Below are positions 5,938 to 14,245 of a stretch of DNA of 36,370 bases, piece by piece. How positions within the stretch are numbered: position 1 is the first letter of the stretch; every line of letters starts with the position of its first letter. The notes under the pieces were generated by a model. It made no database searches and was not told where the DNA came from. It saw only the letters and a list, made by a program, of their open reading frames with translations. A program made the translations under genes and the position numbers. Source of the DNA: Candidatus Parcubacteria bacterium (GTDB taxonomy: Bacteria; Patescibacteriota; Minisyncoccia; UBA9983). The stretch is taken from NCBI GenBank assembly GCA_003599625.1, contig QZIU01000025.1, positions 1 through 36,370 of the forward strand, given 5' to 3'.

Positions 5938-7875
5938 ATGGACAACCTTGAAGAATTAAAAAAGAAACTATATCAAAAGGACGGGGGGTTAGGCTCAAGG
6001 CTTGATAGGGAGTCTTTAAAAGAAGATGATAACGGCAGTCTTGCAAAAAATTATTGGAGTTCCGCCGAACCGAAGACCATCGAAGCAGGTTCAGGCTCCG
6101 GAATTCGGGGAGACTGGGATCCGGGCCTAAAGCGCCGGAATACTTTAAGCAGTATGAAATTTTTTATATTCTTATTCTTTTTTATCGTCATTTTGGCCGG
6201 AGGGGGAGCGGCTTATGTTCTTTATTCCGGCGGAAATATAATATCTTCTTCCAATGTTTCGGTGGAGGCGGCCGGCCCTGTCTATGTCGATGGCGGGCAG
6301 GAAGCTAAATTTAATTTTACCGTCAAAAACCAGAACGGCGCGACGTTGGAAGTTGCGGATCTGATCTTTGATTTTCCCGCCAACACGTTTTCCTCGCAAG
6401 GCGAAACTATGACCCGGACGAGAATATCTCTGGGCAAGCTTGAACCGGGAGCCGTCGCGAACAAAAGCCTGAATCTTGTTTTCTTCGGACTTGAAAACGA
6501 GGAGAAAAAGATCCAGGCGAATCTTGAGTATCGTTTCGCCGATTCCAACGCCATATTCGTAAAAAGCAAGGACCATTCGGTAAAGATCTCAAAAGCCCCG
6601 GTCGGCCTGTCCGTTGAGGTTCCGAAGGAAGCCGTATCCGGCCAGAAAATCGCCGTGAAGGTGGCGGTCGTGTCAAATTCCGATGCGATCGCTCCAGATT
6701 TAAAACTGGAACTCAAGTATCCGCCCGGTTTCAGGTTCGAAGAATCCGACCCTGAACCAAGCAAAGGGAATAATCTTTGGAATCTGGGCGATTTCGGGTC
6801 CTCCCAGCAGAGAGATATAGTGATAGAAGGAACGATCGAAGGCGAGAACTCCGAAGAAAGGACATTTACCGCCACCGTCGGGGTGATGGAAGAGGGTGGC
6901 GCGATGAGGCCGTTCGGCTCAGCCAGCCAAAAACTGGCAATAAAGAAATCCCCCCTCAATCTTTCCGTTCTCATAAACGGCTCCGATGAGCCGGAGTATG
7001 AGGCTCGCGCAGGGGAATCGATCCGGCTTGATTTAAATTGGGTCAACAACCTCTCCGGAAATATTCGGGACGCTAAGGTTGAACTTGAGCTGGAAGGGGA
7101 GGCTCTGGACGAAAGATCTTTCTCGGTTACAAAGGGAACCTACTTGAGCCAGGAGGATAAGATCGTTTGGACGCCGTCTTCCCTTAAAGATTTGGCCTTG
7201 ATCTCATCCGGAGCTTCCGGAAAGAGCCAAATGAGTTTTACCATCAAAAGAATTTTGCCGGTCTCGGGCGAAGACGACAAAAATTTTGCCATAAAGGTCA
7301 ATGCCAGAATAACCGGAACGGGCACTTCCGACCAGTATGAAAACAAGCAAATTACCGACAATATCGGGAAAGAGATAAAGATCGGTTCAAGATTGCAAGC
7401 GGTGGGAAAGACGCTGCATTATTCCGGACAATTCAAAAATTCGGGCAGTGTTCCGCCGAAAGTCGGAGAGGAGACTTCTTACACGATCGTTTGGTCTCTG
7501 GCCGGCAATGTGAATGATTTGTCGGACGTGAAAGTTTCGGCCAGTTTGCCTCCGTATGTTACCAAAGGCGAGGGAGTCCACCCCGAGGGTTCGGACTTGC
7601 AATTTGACGAGAAAAAAGCGACACTTGTATGGAATGTAGGGAATGTTTCGGCGGGAACGGGACTGATCTCGCCGGCGAAAGAGATCGCTTTTCAAGTCTC
7701 CATCACCCCAAACTTGGCCCAAGTCGGAACTGCTCCGATTCTTGTAAACGGAGCAAGCGTGGAGGGGCGAGACAGCTTTACCGGGGAAGCGGTAAGAGCG
7801 CAGATATCCGAATTGACCGCCAGTTTAAGCGCCGATCCGCAGGCGAAAGGAAATGATGGGAAGGTGGTAGAGTAA
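5938..7875 (+). CDS. Membrane-anchored surface protein with DUF11/CARDB-like beta domains
   Basis: The 645-residue protein has a charged cytoplasmic N-terminus of about 75 residues, one transmembrane segment at about residues 80-98 (FFIFLFFFIVILAGGGAAYVL) and a long extracellular part. The outer region contains repeated beta-sandwich-like units. Recurring elements include VSGQKIAVKVAVVSNS, LELKYPPGFRF with WNLGDFGSSQQ, and SASLPPYVT with LVWNVGNVSAG, as in DUF11 and related conserved repeat domains. There are no catalytic motifs. The likely role is in the cell envelope or adhesion. The start ATG follows an AT-rich inverted repeat. Confidence 0.75.
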   Translation: MDNLEELKKKLYQKDGGLGSRLDRESLKEDDNGSLAKNYWSSAEPKTIEAGSGSGIRGDWDPGLKRRNTLSSMKFFIFLFFFIVILAGGGAAYVLYSGGNIISSSNVSVEAAGPVYVDGGQEAKFNFTVKNQNGATLEVADLIFDFPANTFSSQGETMTRTRISLGKLEPGAVANKSLNLVFFGLENEEKKIQANLEYRFADSNAIFVKSKDHSVKISKAPVGLSVEVPKEAVSGQKIAVKVAVVSNSDAIAPDLKLELKYPPGFRFEESDPEPSKGNNLWNLGDFGSSQQRDIVIEGTIEGENSEERTFTATVGVMEEGGAMRPFGSASQKLAIKKSPLNLSVLINGSDEPEYEARAGESIRLDLNWVNNLSGNIRDAKVELELEGEALDERSFSVTKGTYLSQEDKIVWTPSSLKDLALISSGASGKSQMSFTIKRILPVSGEDDKNFAIKVNARITGTGTSDQYENKQITDNIGKEIKIGSRLQAVGKTLHYSGQFKNSGSVPPKVGEETSYTIVWSLAGNVNDLSDVKVSASLPPYVTKGEGVHPEGSDLQFDEKKATLVWNVGNVSAGTGLISPAKEIAFQVSITPNLAQVGTAPILVNGASVEGRDSFTGEAVRAQISELTASLSADPQAKGNDGKVVE

Positions 7876-7924
7876 TAGAGCCTCTTCAATAAATAGTAGA
7901 AATAACAGCCGGCTAGTTCCGTGT

Positions 7925-8070
7925 ACAGTTAACTAACTTTAAATCAAAATGTAAAAATCAAAATGCAAAGTGACAATGCAAAATTAAAAAGATCAACAAA
8001 GATCAACAAAATTTCATCTTTTAATTTTTATTTGTCATTTTTATTTTTGATATTTCATCTTTAAATTAAT
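7925..8070. repeat. AT-rich imperfect inverted repeat before glyS
   Basis: The left part (AAATCAAAATGCAAAG) and the right part (TTTTTATTTTTGATATTT) are roughly complementary. It contains a direct duplication of AGATCAACAA. No gene is seen in the 199 bp between the two coding sequences. Confidence 0.45.
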
Positions 8071-8074
8071 TAAA

Positions 8075-9451
8075 ATGGATTCTTCAAAGCTGGACAAAAT
8101 AATATCGCTTTGCAAACGAAGGGGTTTTGTATATCCGGGTTCTGAGATATACGGCGGATTCGCCGGAACCTATGATTGGGGACCGCTTGGAACCGAGCTT
8201 CGCGGAAATGTGGTAAAAGAATGGACGGAAGCCATGGAGGATCATGAAAACATGGCATTTTTGGACTCCAGTATTTTTACCGCCGCGAAAGTTTGGGAAG
8301 CAAGTGGTCACATATCCGGATTCTCCGATCCGATGGTGGTTTGCAATCATTGCCACACTAAGTTTCGAGCCGATCATTTGCTTGATGTTATAGGGGTCGT
8401 AGCAGATGAAAAAATGACCGAAAAGCAGATCAATGCGATATTCGATGAAAGTCGGGATAAATTGCATTGTCCCGTATGCGGCAAAAAAAACTTCGGGAAA
8501 GTGGCCGCCAAAAGTTTATTGGCGACATCAAACCTCGGAAGATTCGAAGACGAGGATCAAGAAGTCTATTTGAGAGGAGAAACGGCGCAGGGAATTTTTA
8601 TAAATTATAAAAATGTGCTAAGTCTTGGGTGGTATTCGATTCCTTTCGGCATCGCGCAAGTGGGAAAGGCCTTCCGCAACGAGATCAGTCCGAGGCAATT
8701 TTTGTTTCGCAAGCGTGAATTCGAGCAGATGGAGATGCAGTATTTTGTTTCGCCCAAAAAAGCGCCTGCCGCATATGAAGATTGGAAGAAAGAACGCATG
8801 ACTTATTACGATCGCCTCGGTGTCAAGAAAGAAAAGTTGCGTTGGAAACAGCACGAAAATCTTGTCTTTTACGCCAAAGACGCTTGGGATATTCAATATG
8901 AATATCCCTTCGGATGGAATGAATTGGAAGGGGTGCACTATCGCGGCGATTATGATTTAAGCCAGCACCAAAAATTTTCCGGCGTTGATATGGCTTATTA
9001 TGACGAAGAGACCAAAGAAAGATATATTCCTCATGTTATTGAAACATCAGTGGGAGTTGATCGCACTATCTTGATGCTTCTGGCTGATGCGTATGATGAA
9101 GACGAAATGAACGGGGAGAAAAGAGTAATACTCAGATTCAAGGCAAACATGGCGCCGATTAAAGCGGCCGTTTTTCCCTTGCTTAAGAACAAACCGGATC
9201 TGGTGAAAAAGGCGCGGGAAGTTTACGGACTTGTTAAAAAAGAGATCCGGCCGATAGTTTTCGACGACAACGGAAATATCGGCAAACGGTATAGAAGGCA
9301 GGACGAGATCGGCACGCCGTATTGCGTTACGGTAGATTTTGACACTCTTCAGGATGATACCGTCACCTTAAGAGACAGGGACACGGGGAAGCAGGAGAGG
9401 GTGAAGATCGGGGAAGTGGCGAGTGTTATTAGGAAAGCCATTGAAAAATAA
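8075..9451 (+). CDS. glyS: Glycine--tRNA ligase, alpha2 homodimeric type
   Basis: This class II aminoacyl-tRNA synthetase attaches glycine to tRNA-Gly. The N-terminus shows the diagnostic GlyRS motif 1 region (KRRGFVYPGSEIYGG, then YDWGPLG). Two Cys pairs, CNHCHTKF and CPVCGKK, bracket an insertion that probably binds zinc. ETAQGIF and FRNEISPRQFLFRKREFEQMEMQ belong to motif 2, and VGVDRTIL is motif 3. The C-terminal anticodon-binding domain is present. The length of 458 residues is normal for the single-chain type, so no separate glyQ is needed. Confidence 0.96.
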   Translation: MDSSKLDKIISLCKRRGFVYPGSEIYGGFAGTYDWGPLGTELRGNVVKEWTEAMEDHENMAFLDSSIFTAAKVWEASGHISGFSDPMVVCNHCHTKFRADHLLDVIGVVADEKMTEKQINAIFDESRDKLHCPVCGKKNFGKVAAKSLLATSNLGRFEDEDQEVYLRGETAQGIFINYKNVLSLGWYSIPFGIAQVGKAFRNEISPRQFLFRKREFEQMEMQYFVSPKKAPAAYEDWKKERMTYYDRLGVKKEKLRWKQHENLVFYAKDAWDIQYEYPFGWNELEGVHYRGDYDLSQHQKFSGVDMAYYDEETKERYIPHVIETSVGVDRTILMLLADAYDEDEMNGEKRVILRFKANMAPIKAAVFPLLKNKPDLVKKAREVYGLVKKEIRPIVFDDNGNIGKRYRRQDEIGTPYCVTVDFDTLQDDTVTLRDRDTGKQERVKIGEVASVIRKAIEK

Positions 9452-9577
9452 CTCAAATGTCAGAACTCAAAGCTCAAAACTACAACACAAAACACAAAAC
9501 TTAAAAGTTAAAAAGTTTTAAGCCTGCCTGTCCGGTAGGCAGGTTGTAGTTTTGAGTTCTAAGTTTTGAGTTTTGAG
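9452..9577. repeat. AT-rich inverted repeat with a GC-rich palindromic tip
   Basis: The arms at 9473-9486 and 9543-9556 are perfectly complementary (14 bp, CTCAAAACTACAAC). Near the right arm sits the palindrome 9523-9543 (CCTGCCT, 7-nt loop, AGGCAGG). It lies between glyS and the M16 gene and could act as a processing or termination structure, or be a decayed repeat element. Confidence 0.6.
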
Positions 9578-9587
9578 ATAAAATATT

Positions 9588-10874
9588 ATGATCGATTTTG
9601 AAAAACGGGTTCTTGAAAACGGTTTGCGGGTGATATTGGCCCCCATGAAGAGCACCGAGGCGGTGACTCTTCTTGTTCTTGCCGGAGTGGGCTCCCGCTA
9701 CGAAACGAAAGAAATAAACGGCGTATCCCATTTTCTGGAACACATGTTCTTTAAAGGCACGAAGGACAGACCTGATCCCGGCCAAGTACACAAGGATTTG
9801 AACCGCATAGGAGCGGCTTATAACGCTTTTACTTCCAAAGAAACAACCGGCTTCTGGGTGAAGACTTCTTTTAAGGATTTTGATATCGGTCTGGACATAG
9901 TCTCAGATATTTTACTCCGGCCCATATTTAAAGATGAAGAGTTCCAGAAGGAGAGAGGGGTGATCCTACAGGAAATAGATATGTATGAAGACAATCCCAT
10001 GCATAAGACCCAAAGCCTGCTTGAGGCAATGACCCTGGAAGATCAGCCGATAGGTTGGGATATCGCGGGGACGAAAGAGACGGTTTCCTCCGTCAAAAAA
10101 GAAGACCTTATCTCTTACGAAAAAGAAAATTATCTTTCCCGAAACATTATCGTGGCCGTGGCGGGAAAATTCGACAAAGAAGAGACTTTCGTCAAGATCA
10201 AGGCTGCCTTCGCCGAACTCAAAGAGGGCAAAAATAAGGACTTCAAGAAGGCCTCTTTCTCGCAAAAAGAACCGAGACTGAAAGTAACCGAGAAAGATTC
10301 GGATCAGACGCATTTGGCCATGGGATTCAGGGCTTACGACATGTTCGACGATAAGAGATACCCGGCAAATCTTCTTTCGACGCTCCTTGGAGGCAACACT
10401 TCTTCCCGGCTGTTCACGGAGATAAGAGAAAAACTCGGACTGGCTTACTATGTTTATTCCTGGAACGATCAGTTCATGGATTGCGGTTACATAGGCATGG
10501 CGGCGGGCGTTCCCCATGAAAAGCTGACCGAGGTAACGGAAGGCATAAGAAAAATTTGCTTTCAGATGAAAAGCGGCGAAGTCTCCGAGGCCGATCTGGA
10601 CGCGGCGAAAAGTTACATCAGGGGGCAAACCGCCTTGAGGTTCGAATCGTCCGAAGAGATAGCCAGCTTTGTCGCCAATCAGGAATTGTTTTATAATGAG
10701 ATCAAGCAACCTGCCGAAATCATCAAGAAAATAGAAAGGGTTAAGAGAGAGGAGGTAATTTCAGCGGCAAGCGATATTTTTAAGCCGGAAAAAGCCAACA
10801 TGTCAGCCCTTGGAAAGCATGGGACCGACAATGAAACAAAAAAGAAGCATGAAGACATTCTGAGGAGCTTCTAA
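9588..10874 (+). CDS. M16 family zinc metallopeptidase
   Basis: This 428-residue protein has the inverted zinc motif HFLEH (H48, E51, H52) and the distant Glu ligand E129 (KERGVILQEI). These are the active-site residues of M16 (pitrilysin/MPP-like) peptidases. The C-terminal half has the substrate-binding LREKLGLAYYVYS-type segment. There is no clear signal peptide. M16 enzymes degrade peptides or process precursors; the substrate here is unknown. It is 33 bp upstream of the AI-2E permease gene and probably co-transcribed. Confidence 0.92.
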   Translation: MIDFEKRVLENGLRVILAPMKSTEAVTLLVLAGVGSRYETKEINGVSHFLEHMFFKGTKDRPDPGQVHKDLNRIGAAYNAFTSKETTGFWVKTSFKDFDIGLDIVSDILLRPIFKDEEFQKERGVILQEIDMYEDNPMHKTQSLLEAMTLEDQPIGWDIAGTKETVSSVKKEDLISYEKENYLSRNIIVAVAGKFDKEETFVKIKAAFAELKEGKNKDFKKASFSQKEPRLKVTEKDSDQTHLAMGFRAYDMFDDKRYPANLLSTLLGGNTSSRLFTEIREKLGLAYYVYSWNDQFMDCGYIGMAAGVPHEKLTEVTEGIRKICFQMKSGEVSEADLDAAKSYIRGQTALRFESSEEIASFVANQELFYNEIKQPAEIIKKIERVKREEVISAASDIFKPEKANMSALGKHGTDNETKKKHEDILRSF

Positions 10875-10907
10875 TGCTTGCGATCAACTTAAAACGAAAT
10901 TTTAAAA

Positions 10908-11954
10908 ATGAACGAAAAAATCTTTTCAATAAATATTACCACCGGAACGGTTATCAGGGTTTTAGTGATACTGATCCTGGTCGCTTTCCTTTACCTTATA
11001 CGCGACATAATGATGGCTGTGCTTTTTGCCGTCGTTATAGCCTCTGGCGTGGATCCCGCCGCCGCCTGGCTCCAAAGAAGGAAGATACCCAGACTCCTGG
11101 CTGTTATTTTGGTATATTTGATTGCCGCGGGATTTTTGGGAGGAATGTTCTATTTGATCATTCCCACTACCGTTTCGGAGCTTTCCGCTTTCGCGGATAA
11201 CCTGCCGGCTCTTCTCGAGAAACCGTTCGAAGCCGGAACGGTGGATAAGATCTTCGGCAATCTGCCTGTTTTCTTGAGAGAGGCTATTGGAAATTCCATC
11301 GGCATGGTGAGCGATTACATCAGCAGCTTTTCGGCGGGGTTGTTCGATCTTATCTCCATGGCTTTGGGCGGGGTGGTTTCCTTTATCTTGATCGTGGTGC
11401 TTTCCTTTTATCTGTCGGTGCAGGAAAACGGCATTGAGAACTTTCTTAGGATAGTAATACCGGCCAAATACGAGAATTATTCCATCGGCCTTTGGATGAG
11501 ATGGAGAAAGAAAATAGGATTATGGCTCCAAGGACAGATCTTGCTGGGCTTTATCGTGGGAGTCTTGGTCTATCTTGGTTTGACCATTCTTCAAGTCGAA
11601 TACGCTCTGACCTTCGCTTTACTCGCGGCGATCTTCGAGCTTGTGCCTATTTTCGGGCCGATAATGGCGGCCATTCCGCCGGTGGCGCTGGCATTGCTCA
11701 GGAGCCCGCTTCTTGGTTTGGAGGTCGGCATTCTTTATCTTGTGATCCAACAGTTCGAGAATCATTTGATCTACCCGCTGGTCGTGAGAAAGATCGTAGG
11801 CATTCCGGCGATCATGGTCATATTGGCTTTGGTGATAGGAGCCAAAGTAGGAGGATTCTTCGGGATGCTTTTGGCCATTCCCATAGCAACTGTCATAATG
11901 GAAGCGCTGGATGATCTGAACTACAGGAAAAAGCATACGAAGGAGATAAAATAG
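10908..11954 (+). CDS. AI-2E family transporter / YdiK-PerM permease
   Basis: The 348-residue membrane protein has about eight hydrophobic segments: an N-terminal pair, a middle soluble stretch from about 85 to 140, then a C-terminal group with LVPIFGPIMAAIPPVALAL and FGMLLAIPIATVIMEAL. This order is that of PF01594. Members export small molecules or act as Na+/H+ antiporters, so the autoinducer-2 name should not be read as a function here. It ends before a convergent ppa gene. Confidence 0.88.
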   Translation: MNEKIFSINITTGTVIRVLVILILVAFLYLIRDIMMAVLFAVVIASGVDPAAAWLQRRKIPRLLAVILVYLIAAGFLGGMFYLIIPTTVSELSAFADNLPALLEKPFEAGTVDKIFGNLPVFLREAIGNSIGMVSDYISSFSAGLFDLISMALGGVVSFILIVVLSFYLSVQENGIENFLRIVIPAKYENYSIGLWMRWRKKIGLWLQGQILLGFIVGVLVYLGLTILQVEYALTFALLAAIFELVPIFGPIMAAIPPVALALLRSPLLGLEVGILYLVIQQFENHLIYPLVVRKIVGIPAIMVILALVIGAKVGGFFGMLLAIPIATVIMEALDDLNYRKKHTKEIK

Positions 11955-11966
11955 GTCAATTTTCAA

Positions 11967-11982
11967 TCCGCCAGCTGGCGGA
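11967..11982. repeat. Perfect 16-bp palindrome TCCGCCAGCTGGCGGA (copy 1)
   Basis: This perfect palindrome lies in the convergent gap after the AI-2E gene, between two CAATTTT-like flanks. An identical copy is at 14177-14192. Confidence 0.8.
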
Positions 11983-12011
11983 CCAATTTTGCAAAGAATT
12001 TTCAATCTGCC

Positions 12012-12085
12012 GAGGAATGCACTAAAAAACTAAAAAGTTTTAACTTTTAAGTTGAAGTTTTAAGCTTTGACTTTTAAGCTTTGAG
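12012..12085. terminator. AT-rich repeat region between convergent genes, possible bidirectional terminator
   Basis: The stretch holds self-complementary A/T blocks (AAAAGTTTTAACTTTT) and a tandem TTTTAAGCTTTGA. It lies directly 3' of both the AI-2E gene and ppa. The terminator role is inferred from position; no GC-rich stem with a T tract is seen. Confidence 0.4.
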
Positions 12086-12610
12086 TTATTTCTTATGCAT
12101 CTCCCTCGCTCTCTCGATCTCTTTCTTTGCCGCTTCGGCGTTTTCCCAGCCGAGAATTTCCACTTTCTTGCCTTGAAGTTCTTTGTAAGTCTCAAAGAAA
12201 TGAGAAATTTCCTTGAGATGATGAGTGTGAAATTTTTCTATGTCGGAAATATCTTTGATGTTGTCAAAACGGGGATTGTCGGCCTGAACGCCCAAAATTT
12301 TGTTATCTTGTTCGCCCGAGTCGATCATCCTCAGCATTCCAACTGGTCTGACCCTGACTACGCACCCCGGGAAAAGAGGATCGCCTCCTAAAATGAGGAC
12401 ATCGGCGGGATCGCCATCCTCAGCTTTGGTTTCCGGTATGAAGCCGTAATCGGCGGGGTAGTGCATCGGGGAGTAGAGGACCCTGTCCAGGCTGATCAGG
12501 CCGGTCTCTTTGTTTATTTCGTATTTATTCTGGCTGTCTTTCGGGATCTCCACTATGGCGTTTATAATTTCCGGCGACCTGTCGCCGATCTTGATGTTAA
12601 GTAAAGACAT
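12086..12610 (-). CDS. ppa: Inorganic pyrophosphatase (family I)
   Basis: This 174-residue enzyme hydrolyses pyrophosphate to phosphate and drives biosynthetic reactions forward. It shows MHYPADYGFIPET and the metal-binding signature DGDPADVLIL, both typical of family I soluble PPases. The length fits the bacterial form. The gene is convergent with the AI-2E gene and lies downstream of nusA on the same strand, separated by an AT-rich inverted repeat. Confidence 0.96.
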   Translation of the reverse strand: MSLLNIKIGDRSPEIINAIVEIPKDSQNKYEINKETGLISLDRVLYSPMHYPADYGFIPETKAEDGDPADVLILGGDPLFPGCVVRVRPVGMLRMIDSGEQDNKILGVQADNPRFDNIKDISDIEKFHTHHLKEISHFFETYKELQGKKVEILGWENAEAAKKEIERAREMHKK

Positions 12611-12615
12611 GTTAA

Positions 12616-12732
12616 AAGCTCAAAAGTCAAAACTCAAATCTCAAAACTGCAACTTAAAACTTTAAACTGATAATAGTTTTTTTAGTTTTGCGTTGTGGTT
12701 TTGAGCTTTGCGCTTTGAGTTTTGAGTTGCTC
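12616..12732. repeat. AT-rich imperfect inverted repeat between nusA and ppa
   Basis: The left arm (AAAGCTCAAAAGTCAAAACTC..., 12616-12652) and right arm (GTTGTGGTTTTGAGC..., 12692-12732) are broadly complementary. It is of the same kind as the repeats at 5829 and 9452. Confidence 0.5.
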
Positions 12733-12747
12733 TTAAATTAATAATAA

Positions 12748-13938
12748 TTATTTATTTTCCGCGAGTGTTGTGTTTCCCTCCGTATTTTTTTCCTCTTCCT
12801 CCGATGTTGCCGCTGTTTCTCCTCCCCGTGACTTTATGTCTATCTTCCAGCCCGTCAATTTCGCGGCCAGTCTTACGTTTTGTCCCATTTTTCCTATGGC
12901 GAGAGAGAGTTGGCTCTCATCCACGATCACTTCCGCCTGCTTGATCTCCTCATTGGCTTTCACCTCGATGATCTTTGCGGGAGACAAGGCGTTCGCCAAA
13001 AGTTCCTCCACGTTGGTGGACCATTCGATGATATCTATTTTCTCGCCGCCAAGTTCGGTAATGATGGTGCTTATCCTGACGCCCTTTTGCCCGACACACG
13101 AGCCGACAGGGTCAATCCCTTCCTGGGTGGAAACAACGGCGATTTTCGATCGGGATCCTGCTTCCCGGGCGATATTTTTTATCTGCACCACGCCGCTGGC
13201 GATCTCCGGTATCTCTATTTCGAAAAGTTTGGCAATGAATTTCGGATGAGATCGGGAAAGATAAAGGTTGATGCCTCTTGGCCCTTCTTCCACAAGGAAA
13301 AGGAGCGCTCTGGTTCTTTCTCCGATCCTGTATCTTTCGCCCCTGATCTGCTCTTCTTTCAAAAGAATGGCCGTGGCTCTGCCAAGATCCACGAAAACAT
13401 TTCCTCCTTCGATCCTCTGGACTATTCCGCTTACGATTTCCCCTTGTCGATTTTTGAACTCTCCGTAAATTGATTCTTTTTCCGCTTCCCGAATCCTTTG
13501 GATGATCACTTGCTTGGCGGTCTGGGCAGCGATCATGCCGTAATTATCCTTTGTTTCCAACGGGAAAACCATCTCGTCCCCGGACTGAGCGCTTTTTTTG
13601 ATCTTTTGGGCCTCATCAAGCATTATATGATGCTCGGCATTAAACCTGACCTTTTTTGTCTCTCCTTCAGCAAATTCTGTTTCCTCGGCGACCGATTCTT
13701 CCCCCTCTTCTTCTTCCGGCCTGAGCATGGATTCATCCACTACGTATTTTATCTGGGAGAAAGACATTTCCCCGTTATCCGGATTGAATTGCGCGCGCAC
13801 TATCTGGCCTTTTTTGCCGTAATCCTTTTTGTAGGCGGCGGCCAGCGCGTCCTCTATTGTTTTTACTATTTTGTCTTTGGCAATTCCGCGTTCCACTTCA
13901 AGTTGCTGGAGGGCGGATTGCAAGGCTTTTAGATCCAT
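12748..13938 (-). CDS. nusA: Transcription termination/antitermination protein NusA
   Basis: NusA binds RNA polymerase and nascent RNA and controls pausing, termination and antitermination. The 396-residue protein has an N-terminal polymerase-binding domain (KDKIVKTIEDALAAAYKKDYG), an S1 domain at about residues 165-235 (GEIVSGIVQRIEGGNVFVDLG) and two KH domains (GIDPVGSCVGQKGVRI and then SLAIGKMGQNVRLAAKLTG). An acidic insert at residues 70-100 (EEEEGEESVAEE) and an acidic C-terminal tail flank the core. It lacks the C-terminal repeats of E. coli NusA. Confidence 0.96.
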   Translation of the reverse strand: MDLKALQSALQQLEVERGIAKDKIVKTIEDALAAAYKKDYGKKGQIVRAQFNPDNGEMSFSQIKYVVDESMLRPEEEEGEESVAEETEFAEGETKKVRFNAEHHIMLDEAQKIKKSAQSGDEMVFPLETKDNYGMIAAQTAKQVIIQRIREAEKESIYGEFKNRQGEIVSGIVQRIEGGNVFVDLGRATAILLKEEQIRGERYRIGERTRALLFLVEEGPRGINLYLSRSHPKFIAKLFEIEIPEIASGVVQIKNIAREAGSRSKIAVVSTQEGIDPVGSCVGQKGVRISTIITELGGEKIDIIEWSTNVEELLANALSPAKIIEVKANEEIKQAEVIVDESQLSLAIGKMGQNVRLAAKLTGWKIDIKSRGGETAATSEEEEKNTEGNTTLAENK

Positions 13939-13976
13939 AAAAAAAGTTTAAAAATCAAAAATCAAAGTGCAAATTT

Positions 13977-14046
13977 TAGGAATCGTCCCGCTTCCAGCGG
14001 GACTCTATAATTTTTAATTTTGATATTTAAATTTTAAATTATTTAT
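13977..14046. repeat. Intergenic repeat copy 1 (TAGGAATCGTCCCG ... AAATTATTTAT)
   Basis: It begins TAGGAATCGTCCCG, has the hairpin GTCCCGCT/AGCGGGAC and ends in an AT-rich tail. The second copy at 14163-14245 shares both ends but carries a different palindrome. Together with 13946-13976 it forms a longer A/T-armed inverted repeat. Confidence 0.7.
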
Positions 14047-14109
14047 AATAAATCGCCCGCTCCTTGGAAGGAAACGGGGTAACGCTTTAATCTTATACAC
14101 AATCGGGCT

Positions 14110-14138
14110 TTGTGTCAAATTTTTTATAATGATATAAT
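14110..14138 (+). promoter_or_regulatory. Sigma70-type promoter for the pilB operon
   Basis: TTGTGT (14110-14115), a 17-bp spacer, and TATAAT (14133-14138) make a good match to the consensus. Transcription would start near 14145, giving a leader of about 100 nt that contains repeat copy 2 and its palindrome. Confidence 0.6.
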
Positions 14139-14162
14139 AAACGCAATTAAAAGATCGAAATC

Positions 14163-14245
14163 TAGGAATCGTCCCGTCCGCCAGCTGGCGGATCAGCAGG
14201 ACTCCATAATTTTAAATTTTGATTTTTCAATTTTAAATTATTTAT
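14163..14245. repeat. Intergenic repeat copy 2 with a nested 16-bp palindrome
   Basis: It shares the ends of copy 1, but TCCGCCAGCTGGCGGA (14177-14192) sits where copy 1 has only a short loop. It abuts the pilB start codon, so it lies in the mRNA leader. Confidence 0.7.

Larger units (their letters stand above)
13939..14245. other. Divergent intergenic region between nusA and pilB
   Basis: These 307 bp hold two diverged copies of one repeat (13977-14046 and 14163-14245), each with a GC-rich palindrome in an AT-rich frame, plus a sigma70-type promoter towards pilB at 14110-14138. I see no small gene. Confidence 0.7.

Noticed and set aside
9966-10709. 247-codon minus-strand frame opposite the M16 peptidase
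   Set aside because: The M16 active-site motifs define the coding strand, and the reverse product resembles no family.
5829-14046. AT-rich intergenic repeats as a CRISPR array
   Set aside because: The copies are imperfect, kilobases apart, and lack regular spacers.
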